Source: Acanthaster planci (lineage: Eukaryota; Echinodermata; Asteroidea; Valvatida; Acanthasteridae). From it: a stretch of DNA of 64,000 nucleotides. A program made the translations under genes and the position numbers. The first letter of the stretch is position 1. Every line of letters starts with the position of its first letter. The stretch is from NCBI RefSeq assembly GCF_001949145.1, contig NW_019091539.1, forward strand, positions 1,086,548 through 1,150,547, given 5' to 3'. A model generated the notes under the pieces. That model worked only from the letters and a program-made list of their open reading frames with translations, was not told the DNA's origin and did no database searches. This document shows, one piece after another, positions 26,401 to 36,615 of the stretch.

Positions 26401-29400
26401 ATCGGCAACAACAGCATCTACGTGACGGACTACCAGGCGCAGGGGGAGGTGGAGAAGCAGCTGACCAGTGCCTTCCTGGTCATCATGCACGACCTAAGCG
26501 ACCGCTGCCAGCAGTTTGCTATCCCCTCCCTCTGCTACTTCGCTTTCCCATTCTGTGATGCCGAGGCTGCCCAGCCCCGGGGCCGGGAGCTGTGCCGGGA
26601 CGAGTGTGAGATCCTGGAGCTGGACCTGTGCCAACAGGAGTATGCCATTGCCAAGGAGTACCCCGGGGTGACCCTGCCGGACTGCCGGAGGCTGCCACGG
26701 ATCGGGACTAAGGAGAGCGAGAACTGTATACGTATTGGTATCCCTTCTGTCAAGGCAGTCAGTGGTAAGTCATTTAGCACTGTGTTCAAAGTTATTTCCT
26801 TGTTAGGGAAAGAGGTCTTTTGCAGCATTCTCGAGTGTTTAAGGATGACAGCAGTATACGCAATCCTGAATGATAATACTACTCAAGAACCTGTAGGGTA
26901 CCTGCTCTCAATTCTTGTTCTTGTCTGTGAGTAACTCGAGCATTTTTAAAGAGCATTCTAACTAAAGAGGGAGAGTGCCCTTTAAAATGGTAATGCAAGG
27001 ATGCATACTTCCATGCATTCTTTACTGTCAGCATCTCTTGGCTTTGAAATGGGGTCAAAGATTGGCCCAGTTTTCCTGATGTGGTTAACTTTGTCTGCAA
27101 ATTTTTACAGCTCGTCAGCCAAAGTGGTATTTTCGTAAAGAGTGGCACTTTTATTTCTGTTCCAGCAAAGGGGCAGGTCACAGCTTTAGATTTCTTGAAA
27201 TGCTGCAGTAATGGACGAGACACAGTGCACTCAGTGTTGGTACATTTGTAAAGCTCTTCTCACTCCTTTGTCTTCTTATTGTTGACCAGATGTGAAATGC
27301 TACAACGGTTCAGGCATCTTCTATCGGGGCAAAGTCAACCACACCAAGTCTGGATATGAGTGCCAACCATGGGAAAAACAAGAGGTTAGAACACACAGAA
27401 ATGGTGTTTCCTTCCATTGTTTTATTTTATGAGAATATGTTTTTCAGTAGGCACTTATGTTTGCCATGGTCGTTTTAAAAAGAAAACCATATCCTACTTT
27501 ACATCATTTTTAATAATCTAGTACTTCGAAAAAAGTAATTGGAATGGCATCTTGGACTTAATAAAGTTTGAAGAAAACAACCAATTCATAAATTATCTTT
27601 GTTTTAAAAATCAAACAATATTTCCAAACTGCAGACCAGATTTCACATATCAATTAATGTATGGAGTCCATTATTGTATTTAAACCAAACTAACTTTCAG
27701 CCTTTTTTCATTGTACAGCCTCATTCACATTACCTGCTACCTGCTGAGTATCCGGAGCTGGCAGGGGGTCACAATTACTGCCGCAACCCTGACAATGGGC
27801 TGGACAAGCCCTGGTGTTTCACCATGAACCCTGACGTCCGAGCTGAGAAGTGTGACATCCCCGACTGTGGTAAGGCAATGCATTTGTCTCTTCTTTGAGG
27901 GGGCAGTCTTCATCTCTTGACAATTCTTTGTCTCGATGGGTGCCATCAGAGCTGACAATCGAAATCATTGATTGTGCTAGTCATATGCTGCTGGGTGCGA
28001 AAGGTACCTGCCACACAGCTGCAGGTTTATCACACAATATGGATACCAACAAGTTGTGTGGACCAAGCTTACAAAATGCTAAACAAGTCTCTAGAACATT
28101 TTCGGAATAATGATTAAAATCATTAGGAATTATCATCTTTTTTTCACCCACATAATACACGGTTGCACAGGTACATTTATGTCAAACTGAGTTATGTACC
28201 ACAAATGAAGGACTGATCATACTCTTTCCAGTGCATATACGAAACATTTTAACGTGTAAAGTGCATTGTCAAGGATTGTTGTGAAATAATTACTTGTGTA
28301 GACCCTTTAAGAATCATAAATTTAGTCACATAATTGTGGAAGATAAATTGACTTCAGTTGAATTCCACCTTAACAGTCAAAGGAGAAATTTAAACAGGCG
28401 TGTTCAGATAGTGGACTCTCTACACAACCTAAAGTGGGCACAATTTTTGGCACAAATTTTTTTTTTAAACTTCAGACGACCCGCTTCAGGAACCCACCAA
28501 TAAGCCAGAGGTGTTGTACATAGTGGTCCCGGCTATCGCCGTGCTGTTGTTTATCGCTGTCATCTTGGGCTGCGTGATCATGTGGCTGAGGCAACAGAGA
28601 ACGCAGCGCTATGCCAACAACAAAGGGCTAAACAACAGGCCGGCTGAGATGGTGGCGTTGCAGCAAAAACAACAGGTAGGGCCACCAAAAAAATGTAAAA
28701 AAAAACTTTGTCCCTTCATGACCCTGAAAATTTCATAGAGCTATCTGTTTTTGCTAAGCAAGGGAATTTTGCTTAGCAACTTCGTAAGTCAGTGAAATTA
28801 ACCTCTCACAGTAGAATCTCAGCTTGTGAAATATTGTCCAATTACATGATGTACATATACAATATGGATGCAGGACCCGCAAAATCTGAGATAAATATAT
28901 TTCAAAATAAACAATCCCAAAGGGTTATCAAAAGGGGTGTAGCTTACTCACAAACAGCGATATGTCAGTTGACTCAAGGTTGTACTTCTCTTATGCAGGA
29001 ATCATGATGTTGACACTTGAATGTGCCTTATTAGAGCACAGTGGCACGGATGTATTGGTGCTCTCATGGGCGACCAGTAGAGTTACCAGGTCCAAGTAGC
29101 CAGTGTTGGACTGTCAAACAAATTTTGGCAATCTGCATTCTTATATGGAGGCATGAAAAAGCATAGCTGTGAACAAACATACACCCATGAGAACTCTTCT
29201 CCCTAAGGAAGGATTTGGTTCAGTTTCACGTGCAAAATATAAGCGCGGAACATACATGTGATGTATGCTGTGTCAAAAAGGGCAATATACAGTGTGTGTA
29301 TTCTGTCGTTGCTATGGATTGACCAATCTGAACAGAGGACTTGATTTTCGTCTGACAATGTATTAGTTCTGGTGGATGTATTACACTGACAGTATTGTGG

Positions 29401-31345
29401 TTCATAGCTGTTTCTTGAATGACTTTAGCATTCTGCCACATCTTGAAATGCTCATCTTAACATCCATGTTATGTTTTTGTTACATTCATATTTTTATGTT
29501 TATTTTTTATTTTTGCATGGTATGTGGGTTCATACAATAAACGTAGTGCAGTTTCAAGTCATAAATGAATGCATTTCATCCGTCTTTCTTCTTTTGGATT
29601 TTTATTTTTGCCTAGGTATTCATTTCTTGTCTTGTACTTCCTCCAACCAAATTTGCCAATCTTGTTTTCTTACAGTGTCATAAACATGAGATATTTACTT
29701 TGGTACACATATTTTTCCCACGTATTTATTCCTCAAAAAGCACTGAAAACACTGATAAAACAGTTTTACGGTTTTGGAACAGATCACATATTATCTCAGT
29801 CAAAAACCAGTGTTAGTGGCTGATATGTTTTCCATGTATATAGAAAGCATGAAGTGTTACTTGAAAACTCCAGAGGTGATTCTTATAAGCAGCATGTTTA
29901 AAAGGACCAAAGCTAATTGGTGCGATAAATTTCAACCCAATAACCTTTGGAATAAGGCCTTCATGAATTGATTAAGTTTTTTCTAAACTTGTTTATCTAC
30001 TATGCATTACCACAGACCTTTCCCCAGCTCCAAACCAATTCTTAAATATAAAGTAAAATAATTCAACCCTTAAAATCAAATTTCAAACTAGAAGATAACA
30101 GTTTACATTGAAAGAGTTGAAAGCTTTGACTCATCTCATGCACCCAATCACAGTCATGCCTTACTAATCCTTTGTTTTATGTTGCTTTGTTTCCATGGCA
30201 TGCAGGTCCGTGACTTTCCATTGGCTGCCATCAAGTTTCAGGAGGTTCTTGGGGAGGGTACATTTGGCAAAGTTTACAAGGGGGAGCTGATGGGGTTGGA
30301 GCACCAGTATAGTGTCAACTCGGTCACAATCAAAACCCTCAAGGAAAACTCTGCGGCCAAGATGGAGCAGGACTTCAACCGGGAGGCCGAAGTCATGGCC
30401 TCCTTGCGCCACCCTAACATCATCTCACTGCTCGGTGTGTGCACGACGGAGCAACCCCATTGCATGCTGTTTGAGTTTATGCCGCACGGTGACTTGCATG
30501 AGTTCCTCGTCCGCCATTCCCCCAACTCGGACATTGGCTTCGGCAGCGGGGACGACGAAACGCAGTCCTCACTGGACCAGTCGGATTTCCTGTCCATCGC
30601 CATTCAGATCGCCTCGGGGATGGAGTACCTCTCCAGCCGGCTGTTTGTGCACCGTGACCTGGCGGCGCGCAACTGCATGGTAGGTGATAACCTGCAGATC
30701 AAAATTGCCGACTTTGGGCTGTCACGCGACATCTATTCGGCGGACTACTACCACATGCAGGCACAGGTGCTTCTACCCATCCGCTGGATGGCTCCCGAGG
30801 CGGTCATGTTTGGTCGCTTCTCAGTGGAGAGTGACATCTGGTCATTTGGGGTTGTCTTATGGGAGATTTACTCCTACGGCTTACAGCCATTTTATGGTTA
30901 TAACAATCAGGAGGTTATAGAAATGATCCGCACCAGGCACATACTGCCTTGCCCCAGTGGCTGCCCCCCACACATGTACGTACTCATGACAGAGTGCTGG
31001 AATGAGGCCCCCAATCTTCGGCCAAATTTCAAGGCCATCAATGCCCGGTTGCGCTCGTGGGAAGCACTACCAACCACCAACCACCAAAACGGTAACCTGT
31101 ACACTAACCCTACTGTCAATTTCAACCCCATGTGCGGCCCCATCTCTCCGACACAAACCCACAGCAGTTCGGGGGTCAAAAGCCAGTTGTCTTCGCATCA
31201 CAGTCGCTCCACGCACAGCAAGGGTTCCCACGGTGACAGGGCCGCGGGGTCGTCAGAGAAGGCCATGTCGGAGAGCTCAGCTACAACGGGAGGCACGCAT
31301 TCGACAAAGGGTAAGAAGGACAGAATGGAACAGACAGCTGTTTGA
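14335..31345 (+). CDS. ROR: ROR-family receptor tyrosine kinase with duplicated Ig-Frizzled module (gene model)
   Basis: Joined exons: 14335-14423, 15078-15385, 19791-19815, 22718-23160, 24388-24418, 24643-24810, 25438-25565, 25709-25745, 26349-26764, 27290-27384, 27719-27869, 28476-28675, 30206-31345. All junctions are GT..AG and in phase, giving about 1076 residues. Order: signal peptide, Ig (Cys61-Cys113), Frizzled CRD (10 Cys), Ig (Cys325-Cys378), Frizzled CRD (10 Cys), Kringle (6 Cys), single TM helix, tyrosine kinase (Lys740, HRD 846-848, DFG 866-868), Ser/Thr-rich tail. ROR receptors bind Wnt5a-type ligands through the CRD at the plasma membrane and act in planar polarity and non-canonical Wnt signalling. 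The kinase insert, YSADYY activation loop and RLRSWE end are ROR-like, which separates it from MuSK and Trk. The family normally has one Ig and one CRD; two of each is the oddity. The tail lacks the proline-rich block of vertebrate ROR. The gene identity is certain; inclusion of both modules in one transcript is inferred from phase. Confidence 0.93.
15078..15385 (+). CDS. ROR: ROR exon: first Ig-like domain (Ig1)
   Basis: 308 nt, phase 2 in and phase 1 out. Encodes a complete I-set Ig: Cys61, tryptophans 72-73, the YPWGSKL strand, and the D-x-G-x-Y-x-C motif ending at Cys113. The MNNET segment (N-glycosylation site) matches the start of known ROR Ig domains. The whole domain sits in one exon, unlike Ig2. 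Confidence 0.95.
15386..19790 (+). other. ROR intron after Ig1
   Basis: 4.4 kb intron without recognisable exons or element termini. It holds clustered TACATGTA palindromes (15697, 16687, 17434, 18440, 18720), an AGAGGGCACTA motif at 16288-16302, and T-rich tracts. Confidence 0.6.
19791..19815 (+). CDS. ROR: ROR 25-nt linker micro-exon
   Basis: Acceptor TTTTTTTCCCACAG and donor TAG|GTAAGT flank 25 nt, phase 1 in and 2 out, coding GPFSEGSD. It bridges Ig1 and the first Frizzled domain at the same place and phase as the linker exons at 24388 and 25709. Confidence 0.85.
19816..22717 (+). other. ROR intron before Fz1
   Basis: 2.9 kb intron, no exon seen. A long G-tract lies near 21700. The block 20146-20350 is unusually complex sequence that could be regulatory, but no specific site can be named. 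Confidence 0.55.
22718..23160 (+). CDS. ROR: ROR exon: first Frizzled cysteine-rich domain (Fz1)
   Basis: 443 nt, phase 2 in, phase 1 out (donor GGAG|GTGAAG). Ten CRD cysteines are present, with CEPYRG at the start and LCRDEC in the middle. It is more diverged from known ROR CRDs than Fz2, for example at the second and seventh cysteine surroundings, and is markedly GC-rich. A second in-phase acceptor nine bases downstream (22727) could remove three residues. Confidence 0.93.
23161..24387 (+). other. ROR intron between the two Ig-Fz blocks
   Basis: 1.2 kb intron between the first and second module. No transposon or repeat that would explain the duplication was recognised. Confidence 0.55.
24388..24418 (+). 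CDS. ROR: ROR 31-nt linker micro-exon
   Basis: Acceptor CCTTTCAG, donor CAAG|GTAAGT, phase 1 to 2, coding [10 protein letters not shown]. It joins Fz1 to Ig2, a junction that does not exist in the usual one-module ROR. Its phases match the N-terminal linker exon at 6625, which precedes Ig1, as expected if a linker-Ig-linker-Fz block was duplicated. Confidence 0.8.
24643..24810 (+). CDS. ROR: ROR exon: second Ig-like domain, first half (Ig2a)
   Basis: 168 nt, phase 2 to 2. Encodes MNNQTEL (glycosylation site in the same place as in Ig1), Cys325 and Trp337, ending in the strand ITIR. Donor CAG|GTAGGG. Confidence 0.93.
25438..25565 (+). CDS. ROR: ROR exon: second Ig-like domain, second half (Ig2b)
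   Basis: 128 nt, phase 2 to 1. Encodes [19 protein letters not shown] followed by YYLC (Cys378). [10 protein letters not shown] is the hallmark of the ROR Ig. The intron before it interrupts the domain at a point where Ig1 has none. Confidence 0.93.
25709..25745 (+). CDS. ROR: ROR 37-nt linker micro-exon
   Basis: Acceptor TATTCGCAG, donor CTGT|GTAAGT, phase 1 to 2, coding [12 protein letters not shown]. It links Ig2 to Fz2, the position of the short Ig-CRD linker of vertebrate ROR. Confidence 0.85.
26349..26764 (+). CDS. ROR: ROR exon: second Frizzled cysteine-rich domain (Fz2)
   Basis: 416 nt, phase 2 to 1. Ten CRD cysteines. [26 protein letters not shown] and NCIRIGIP are close to vertebrate ROR CRDs, so this copy looks like the ancestral, conserved one. 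Donor AGTG|GTAAGT. Confidence 0.96.
27290..27384 (+). CDS. ROR: ROR exon: Kringle domain, first half
   Basis: 95 nt, phase 1 to 0, donor GAG|GTTAGA. Encodes [18 protein letters not shown] and CQPW, the N-terminal half of a kringle with two of its six cysteines and two N-glycosylation sites (NGS, NHT). Confidence 0.95.
27719..27869 (+). CDS. ROR: ROR exon: Kringle domain, second half
   Basis: 151 nt, phase 0 to 1. Encodes [14 protein letters not shown] and EKCDIPDC, supplying the last four cysteines of the kringle. Phase 0 splicing inside the domain matches the preceding exon exactly. Confidence 0.95.
28476..28675 (+). CDS. ROR: ROR exon: transmembrane segment
   Basis: 200 nt, phase 1 to 0. 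A short juxtamembrane stalk, then one hydrophobic helix ([20 protein letters not shown], continuing to CVIMW) and a basic stop-transfer stretch (LRQQRTQR). It ends with a Gln-rich intracellular linker before the kinase exon. Confidence 0.95.
28676..30205 (+). other. ROR intron before the kinase exon
   Basis: 1.5 kb AT-rich intron, nothing recognised. The shorter ROR introns (25746-26348, 26765-27289, 27385-27718, 27870-28475) likewise show no feature. Confidence 0.55.
30206..31345 (+). CDS. ROR: ROR exon: tyrosine kinase domain and C-terminal tail
   Basis: A single exon carries the whole kinase and tail, as in vertebrate ROR genes. Glycine loop GEGTFG, Lys in VTIK (30332-30334), HRDLAARN (HRD at 30650-30658), DFG (30710-30718), activation loop [17 protein letters not shown] and [11 protein letters not shown]. 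The tail is rich in Ser, Thr and His and about 95 residues long, shorter than in vertebrate ROR. TGA at 31343-31345. A GTAAGA donor at 31311 offers another C-terminus (see 31386-31489). Confidence 0.97.
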   Translation, partial: VRDFPLAAIKFQEVLGEGTFGKVYKGELMGLEHQYSVNSVTIKTLKENSAAKMEQDFNREAEVMASLRHPNIISLLGVCTTEQPHCMLFEFMPHGDLHEFLVRHSPNSDIGFGSGDDETQSSLDQSDFLSIAIQIASGMEYLSSRLFVHRDLAARNCMVGDNLQIKIADFGLSRDIYSADYYHMQAQVLLPIRWMAPEAVMFGRFSVESDIWSFGVVLWEIYSYGLQPFYGYNNQEVIEMIRTRHILPCPSGCPPHMYVLMTECWNEAPNLRPNFKAINARLRSWEALPTTNHQNGNLYTNPTVNFNPMCGPISPTQTHSSSGVKSQLSSHHSRSTHSKGSHGDRAAGSSEKAMSESSATTGGTHSTKGKKDRMEQTAV

Positions 31346-31385
31346 GAGGGATGTTTTTATTTAATGCTTCGTATGTACATTGTAG

Positions 31386-31489
31386 CTAAGATCACCAACA
31401 GGGCCGTTCAAAAAGTGGCCAGCTCCACACTAAAGAGTCGCTCTTCGCACAGTGGTAATTCATGTAATCAACTATTGATGGTGACGTGA
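31386..31489 (+). CDS. ROR: Candidate alternative ROR C-terminal exon
   Basis: Splicing CAAAGG|GTAAGA at 31310/31311 to TTGTAG|CTAAG at 31385/31386 removes a 75-nt intron in phase 1. It replaces the last codons by a basic Ser/Thr-rich tail (AKITNRAVQKVASSTLKS and onward) ending at TGA 31487-31489. The composition resembles the preceding tail. Whether the intron is spliced or retained cannot be decided here. Confidence 0.45.
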
Positions 31490-31919
31490 TCAGCACGTCT
31501 TTGGAACTGTAATGAGGTGCTTGTCTGCCTGTGCAATCCACGTGATTTCTGCTATCGTCAAACATCACAGTCCAATGTCACAACGCTGCTTTATATTAAC
31601 AGAGGCTTCATGTATTTCATGGAGATTGGAAGCAGTAGGCACTGCAAAAGGTGCGCTTACCTTAGTGAGGTAACAATGGAAATCTCCATGCACGTGTTTG
31701 TTGGCGTTTCAAATGATCAATTTCACATTACTCATGGATCCATTTCTGTGATCTCTGTGAAACTCTGTGAAATTCTTCAATGTCATCAAGCATGTTAACC
31801 CAGGTGTGCGAATATACATGTAGGTTACTAGGAGTTGTGCAATTTTGTGAGCTTGCAACAAACATGATGAAGTTACTTTTTTAATAACGGGTTTTGCCCA
31901 CATCAACAATCATAAGAGT

Positions 31920-32060
31920 GTATGCTCAGTGATTGTCAGAGTGCTCGCACAAACAATCACAAGCCTACTCGGGTGGGACTCGAACCCATGACCTCCTTCT
32001 TACTAGTACAGACATCTTACTTGAGGCAAGGCATTCTTGCACACCTAGGATCACCTTAGG
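31920..32060 (-). repeat. Relative of the tRNA-like element at 60129
   Basis: Shares the left flank (GTATGCTCAGTGATTGTC) and the core GGGTTCGAGTCCCACCC (B-box, 31987-31971) plus AGGAGGTCATGGG and GTAAGATGTCTG with the copy at 60129-60259. The right arm is not clear. Lies in the probable ROR 3' UTR. Confidence 0.55.
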
Positions 32061-35000
32061 GAGGCAAGCTAAAAGCAGGCAGTACTTGGTTCGGAACACC
32101 CCCCCATAGATATGCATTGTGCACAGTTTAAGGACAAATCTGATCGACAAAATCCAATTTCCAAACAAATATTGTGCTTCCACATGATACAACCTGACAA
32201 GCCACCTCTACATGTATGTCTGCAAACTTCCAATATAAAAATGAAAAACTCTTGCTCCACTAAAATAAGCTCCATGTTGAACTTTGCCTCATGGTATTGT
32301 TTGTTATGGGCAACAGAGACTCTTTCACAAGTTATCCAGTCTGGTCACAAGTTCAGTCACAAGGAATGCAGGAACAGTTGCCAGTATACAGGGTCCATGA
32401 TGGCAAAACTTTTGTCAGTTCATCTGAATAGCTCCAGGCTTGATATGAAACTGGATAACTTGTGAATGCGATGGACTTAGAGTGACTTAAAAATGACCAA
32501 AGGTTGACTTGACTATAACACTAGTAGTGTTTATGGTCCTCCATTGCTATGCTGAACATCTTTGGCCATGGTGTAGTTTTTTGTAGTAGAAGGAAAAGCA
32601 GTAAGTACAGCATGACAAGCTCTTTGCCATTCAAATGGCAGAATCTATGGGTTAAGTGTCACAAAAGATAGCGTCATCTGAAAAGCTACAAGATGTCTTT
32701 GTTCAATTACTAAAGGCTTGAGAATGTATGATACATGTACTTGACATGAAGTGAAAATTGTATCTAAGCACATGCCAACACAGTGTACTGTGGCTAAACT
32801 TTAATGTTAGTGTTATTTATTAACAATTGTACATAATGAACAGTCAGTGAGTTGTTTGTCCCAGCTGCTCATCACGTAGATAAAATGTAAAAAAAAACTG
32901 TAATGAACGATATGCAATCTAACGTGTACTCATTCAAGTGTAGTTGTTATTTTTCTCTAAGTTTTATGTATATTTTTTACGCGCGTTTTCAACAAGCTTG
33001 TATAGATTTTTCGTATTTCTGCTGTTTCCTTGTTTAATTTTTTCCCCTGCAGTTCTGCATTTAGTTTACTCCAGATGGTGGAGATACAGGTTCTTCAAAC
33101 CAAACTGAAGTAAATACTTTTTCTTTTTTTCATTTCCAGTATTAAAAGGCTGAAATATTCATTGCCGTCAGCTGTGGCGTTTCCCTCAGTGTTGCTTTTT
33201 TTGTTACAGTCTCTCTGTTTAGCAACCTGTCATTTGCAAGTTTTTATGATAAAGAGTTTTTACCTTGATACCCACTGGAGATGATCAGAAAGAGTCACAT
33301 CCTAGTCATAGGCCTGAGCTTGGTGCTGAGAAAGGTATACAAATCCAGATGTAATGTCACTGTACATGAGACCACTTTCTTGCAATGCTGTTTTGATGAG
33401 CCACTGATTTTTGTAACTCAGTTGGAGTAAAGTCATTGGTGCGAGAGTGGCTTAAGTTGAGTTGCATTGTTACATGTAGGTCAAGAAACATAGTTAAGGT
33501 TCAGTTGAATCAGATGTATGCTTGTGTCACTAATACTTGAATATTATCCAATAAATTAACATCAGAGAGGTAGGGACTGGGCTTATATTTAGTAGTTATT
33601 TGTTTGTACTTCTTTACATTTCCATCCTGGCATTTACATGTAGTCAAACTACACTGAACACTTAAAAAGAGTTTTGAATTTACATTTAGCTGTGTTCGTC
33701 TTATCGAGCCACTTTTTCAAGTCCATTCAAGTCATTTTTTTCACAGTGCGCTGAGTTGTGTCATTTGCTCACAGTTAATACAAGTTGAGTCAAGCCCTTA
33801 TTCTTGCATTGACTCAGTTGCCAAAATTTGTTGCTGGAGTGGGACTTAACTGTTGACTCAAGCCATTAGAAGTTTGCTCATAATTGCGGAAGGATTTTGC
33901 CAGCTGTTGATGGTTTTTCCAAGTAGGAACTAGCACAATGCTCTGCCACTTTTAGGGGCCTTTCTGAGGGTACGGTGGTCACGGGGCTGGATATGTCAGT
34001 GCTTTTTTGGCTTAAGCAGTTTATTGTCACTAAATTTTGAGAAAGAAGAAACTGTGACTCCTTTGTTCCTTGCCTTGGGTATCAAGGTGAAATGTGTTTC
34101 GTTTTTATTGTAAGAGGATCTTTCATTTCATCTCTCCTTATTTCTTCAGCATTTACACTACAAAAGGTGAATTATTTTGAGAGTAAGCCTTTTGCTTAAA
34201 TAATCTGTTAAGTTTTTAGTGTATAATTCTGTAAAAGTAAAAGTTCAATCTAAGAGCTGACCCTTAAGGAAGTGTGTGGCCTTGCAGTTTTTTGCCTTGT
34301 TTAATAAGTGACTGTACTGATTGTTTCCATTTTGACAGCCACAAAATTAGTCTAATCAGTTGTAGAAATTGTCAACAGTAGTAGTCCTTTGACCCTTGGG
34401 TCATTTAGAACAGAGGTCTGACTTAGGGTGCGTGCCTTACAATCGCTGCTCATGTCATTTTTGTATCAGTTCATCATTTCGATATCTAGAAGATGGTCCA
34501 AATGTTACATACATGTAGGTCAATGATTCAGAAGCTACACTGTGTTCTTCTGTTGTGTCTTGACTGTGAATGTTTTTGGCCAGATTTGGGTTTCCCATTT
34601 TGGCGCCTTTCAAATTTAGGTTCTGATGTAAACGTGCGTGCCACTTTCTGTCTTTTGACCAGATGCAGAATTTGCCTCAGTACTTGGATTGGTGACACTA
34701 ACATAAACAATACTAAAGCGGCTACATTATTTGAATTGATGTTAAGTAAAAATATCACCTAAGTGGCAAAGATTGTTTCTACTTTGCACATACCCACAAG
34801 TTAAACAAATGTTATTGTCCTAACCTCATCAGATTCATTAAAATTTGCCAGGCATTTCTGAGATTTTGTAGGATTCATAAGGAGGAAGCCTCTCAAGTGA
34901 TACTTCACCTGGGAGTTGATGCTCCTTAAAACTTTAAGTGTAAAAGGATGAATAGTAAAAATTTGGTTTCCCTCTGAGTAGAGTGTCATTCTTCTTGATG

Positions 35001-36147
35001 AAAAGTCATGGTGGGAATACCTTGACAGTTGGGTTAATGCAAAAATAAATCATGGGCTGCCAATTCACTGAGTCATATCAACCAAGGTTCTAATAATGTA
35101 GCACGTAGGTTTTCAGCTGCATAAAAGTTCACTGAGCTTGCCAAAGATCTCCCAAACAAATTGATTAATATTATGACATTTTTCTCAAACTTCAAGTATT
35201 TAAACTACTTCTCTGAACTGTATTGTGATAAAAAGTTGAGGTTTACAAAGAAAATAACATAAATTTGTAGCTTTTTTTTAAATAAGAGAGCGAGTTGTAC
35301 GATGCAGCCCTGTGTTAATCGTGTTTCTGTTTTCACTGAAGAACCGTGCCAAATTTTATATTTCCCAAACACACACTGTTCCTTGTAATGTGCACCTGTT
35401 TCAAACTCAGTGATTTAACAGCGGCAGAGTTGAGCTGTAAATGAGTCATGCTGCACATTCACATCACCGTGCCAAAGCTGCCTTCACGTATAAAAATATG
35501 TAAGGGAAATGAGCAATGCCTCAGATTTACCAGAAAAGAAGACATTTTCGTGCTGTCTATAGAAAGGCCATACCATGGTGTCGTTTCCCGTAGCTCTTTT
35601 TATTCATTTAATAGATTTTGCAATCCTTTTAAACATGCACCAAAACTAAGCAACACTGATGAATTGATTGTCCATAAAATGAATTCTTAAGTGTGTAAGC
35701 CCTCTATCTTTCTGTAAAATACTGCCTTTTAATCACTCTTCTCAACTATCCTTTTTCTTTTAATAGAATTTGACTTATTTTATGTATGATGCTGTACATT
35801 TTTAAATATACTGAAAATATCTATAGTATTTAAACTAATATCTCACTAGTAAATTATTAGATGCTAGAATAGCTGGGCAAGGCATTTTTCTATTTCAAAG
35901 AAACACCAATTTATATTCAATTTGTTATTGAATAACTGTAACTATTTTGAAGTTGTACATATATTATTTTGGTTTCCTAAGTGTACATCGTTTGTGCCCT
36001 CTTTTGTGGACTTGCATATTTGAACTGAATTTGATGTTGCTCAGTACCTAGGTTATTGTATTTTTTGATCTGTACATGTATTAGTAATGTAGCACACAAA
36101 TGCGGATGCATTTTGTACTGTTTTGTGACAAAATATCAGTGATAAGG

Positions 36148-36153
36148 AATAAA
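36148..36153 (+). terminator. AATAAA polyadenylation signal, candidate distal ROR end
   Basis: AATAAA in AT-rich sequence between the ROR stop codon and the next gene. It is the last such signal before the CpG-richer ZGLP1-like promoter region. Placement only; no transcript evidence. Confidence 0.35.
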
Positions 36154-36597
36154 TGAACTCACACCAGTGGCCGACAGTGTAACTAGTGTGACGTGATAGT
36201 GTGGTTCACTGAATGAGTCTCATTTGGTAGCTTGGCTACTAGATAATGAAAACTAGGCTTTGTAGTAGGGGAGAGATATGTGCAAATGGCTCTTTTTTTC
36301 ATTATGGACAATAGTTGTTGTCGTCTGCCGATATTGTCATTGGTCGCATTTCCTTTGTTGTGTACAACTGGTTCACTTTTTTCCGCTAAAAACTTTACGC
36401 AATTGTATTTAGAAAATTCCAGCAATTGTGATGTACGTTGCGGAGCTCTCCTCTGTGTTCCCAAACCAAATCAGGCTAATCCTGCCAAGCCTCCGGTGTA
36501 GCTTTTATTTGTTGTTAGCCTTCCAACGCCCATCAATACTAAGAAGACCATCAAACAGCTTTAAAGGAAAGGCATTCCTGCAAAACAAAGTGCACTT

Positions 36598-36615
36598 CGC
36601 CAGACATGTCTGGCG
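36598..36615. promoter_or_regulatory. 18-bp perfect palindrome containing a p53-type half-site
   Basis: CGCCAGACATGTCTGGCG is self-complementary. Its core AGACATGTCT fits the p53 half-site rule RRRCWWGYYY. It lies about 270 bases before the ZGLP1-like ATG. No second half-site is seen next to it. Confidence 0.45.

Larger units (their letters stand above)
31490..36170 (+). other. Probable ROR 3' UTR and downstream AT-rich DNA
   Basis: No coding exon is seen. AATAAA signals occur at 33550-33555 and 36148-36153; the last lies about 740 bases before the ZGLP1-like ATG. A tRNA-like repeat fragment lies near 31920-32060. If the distal signal is used the 3' UTR would be about 4.7 kb. Confidence 0.4.
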
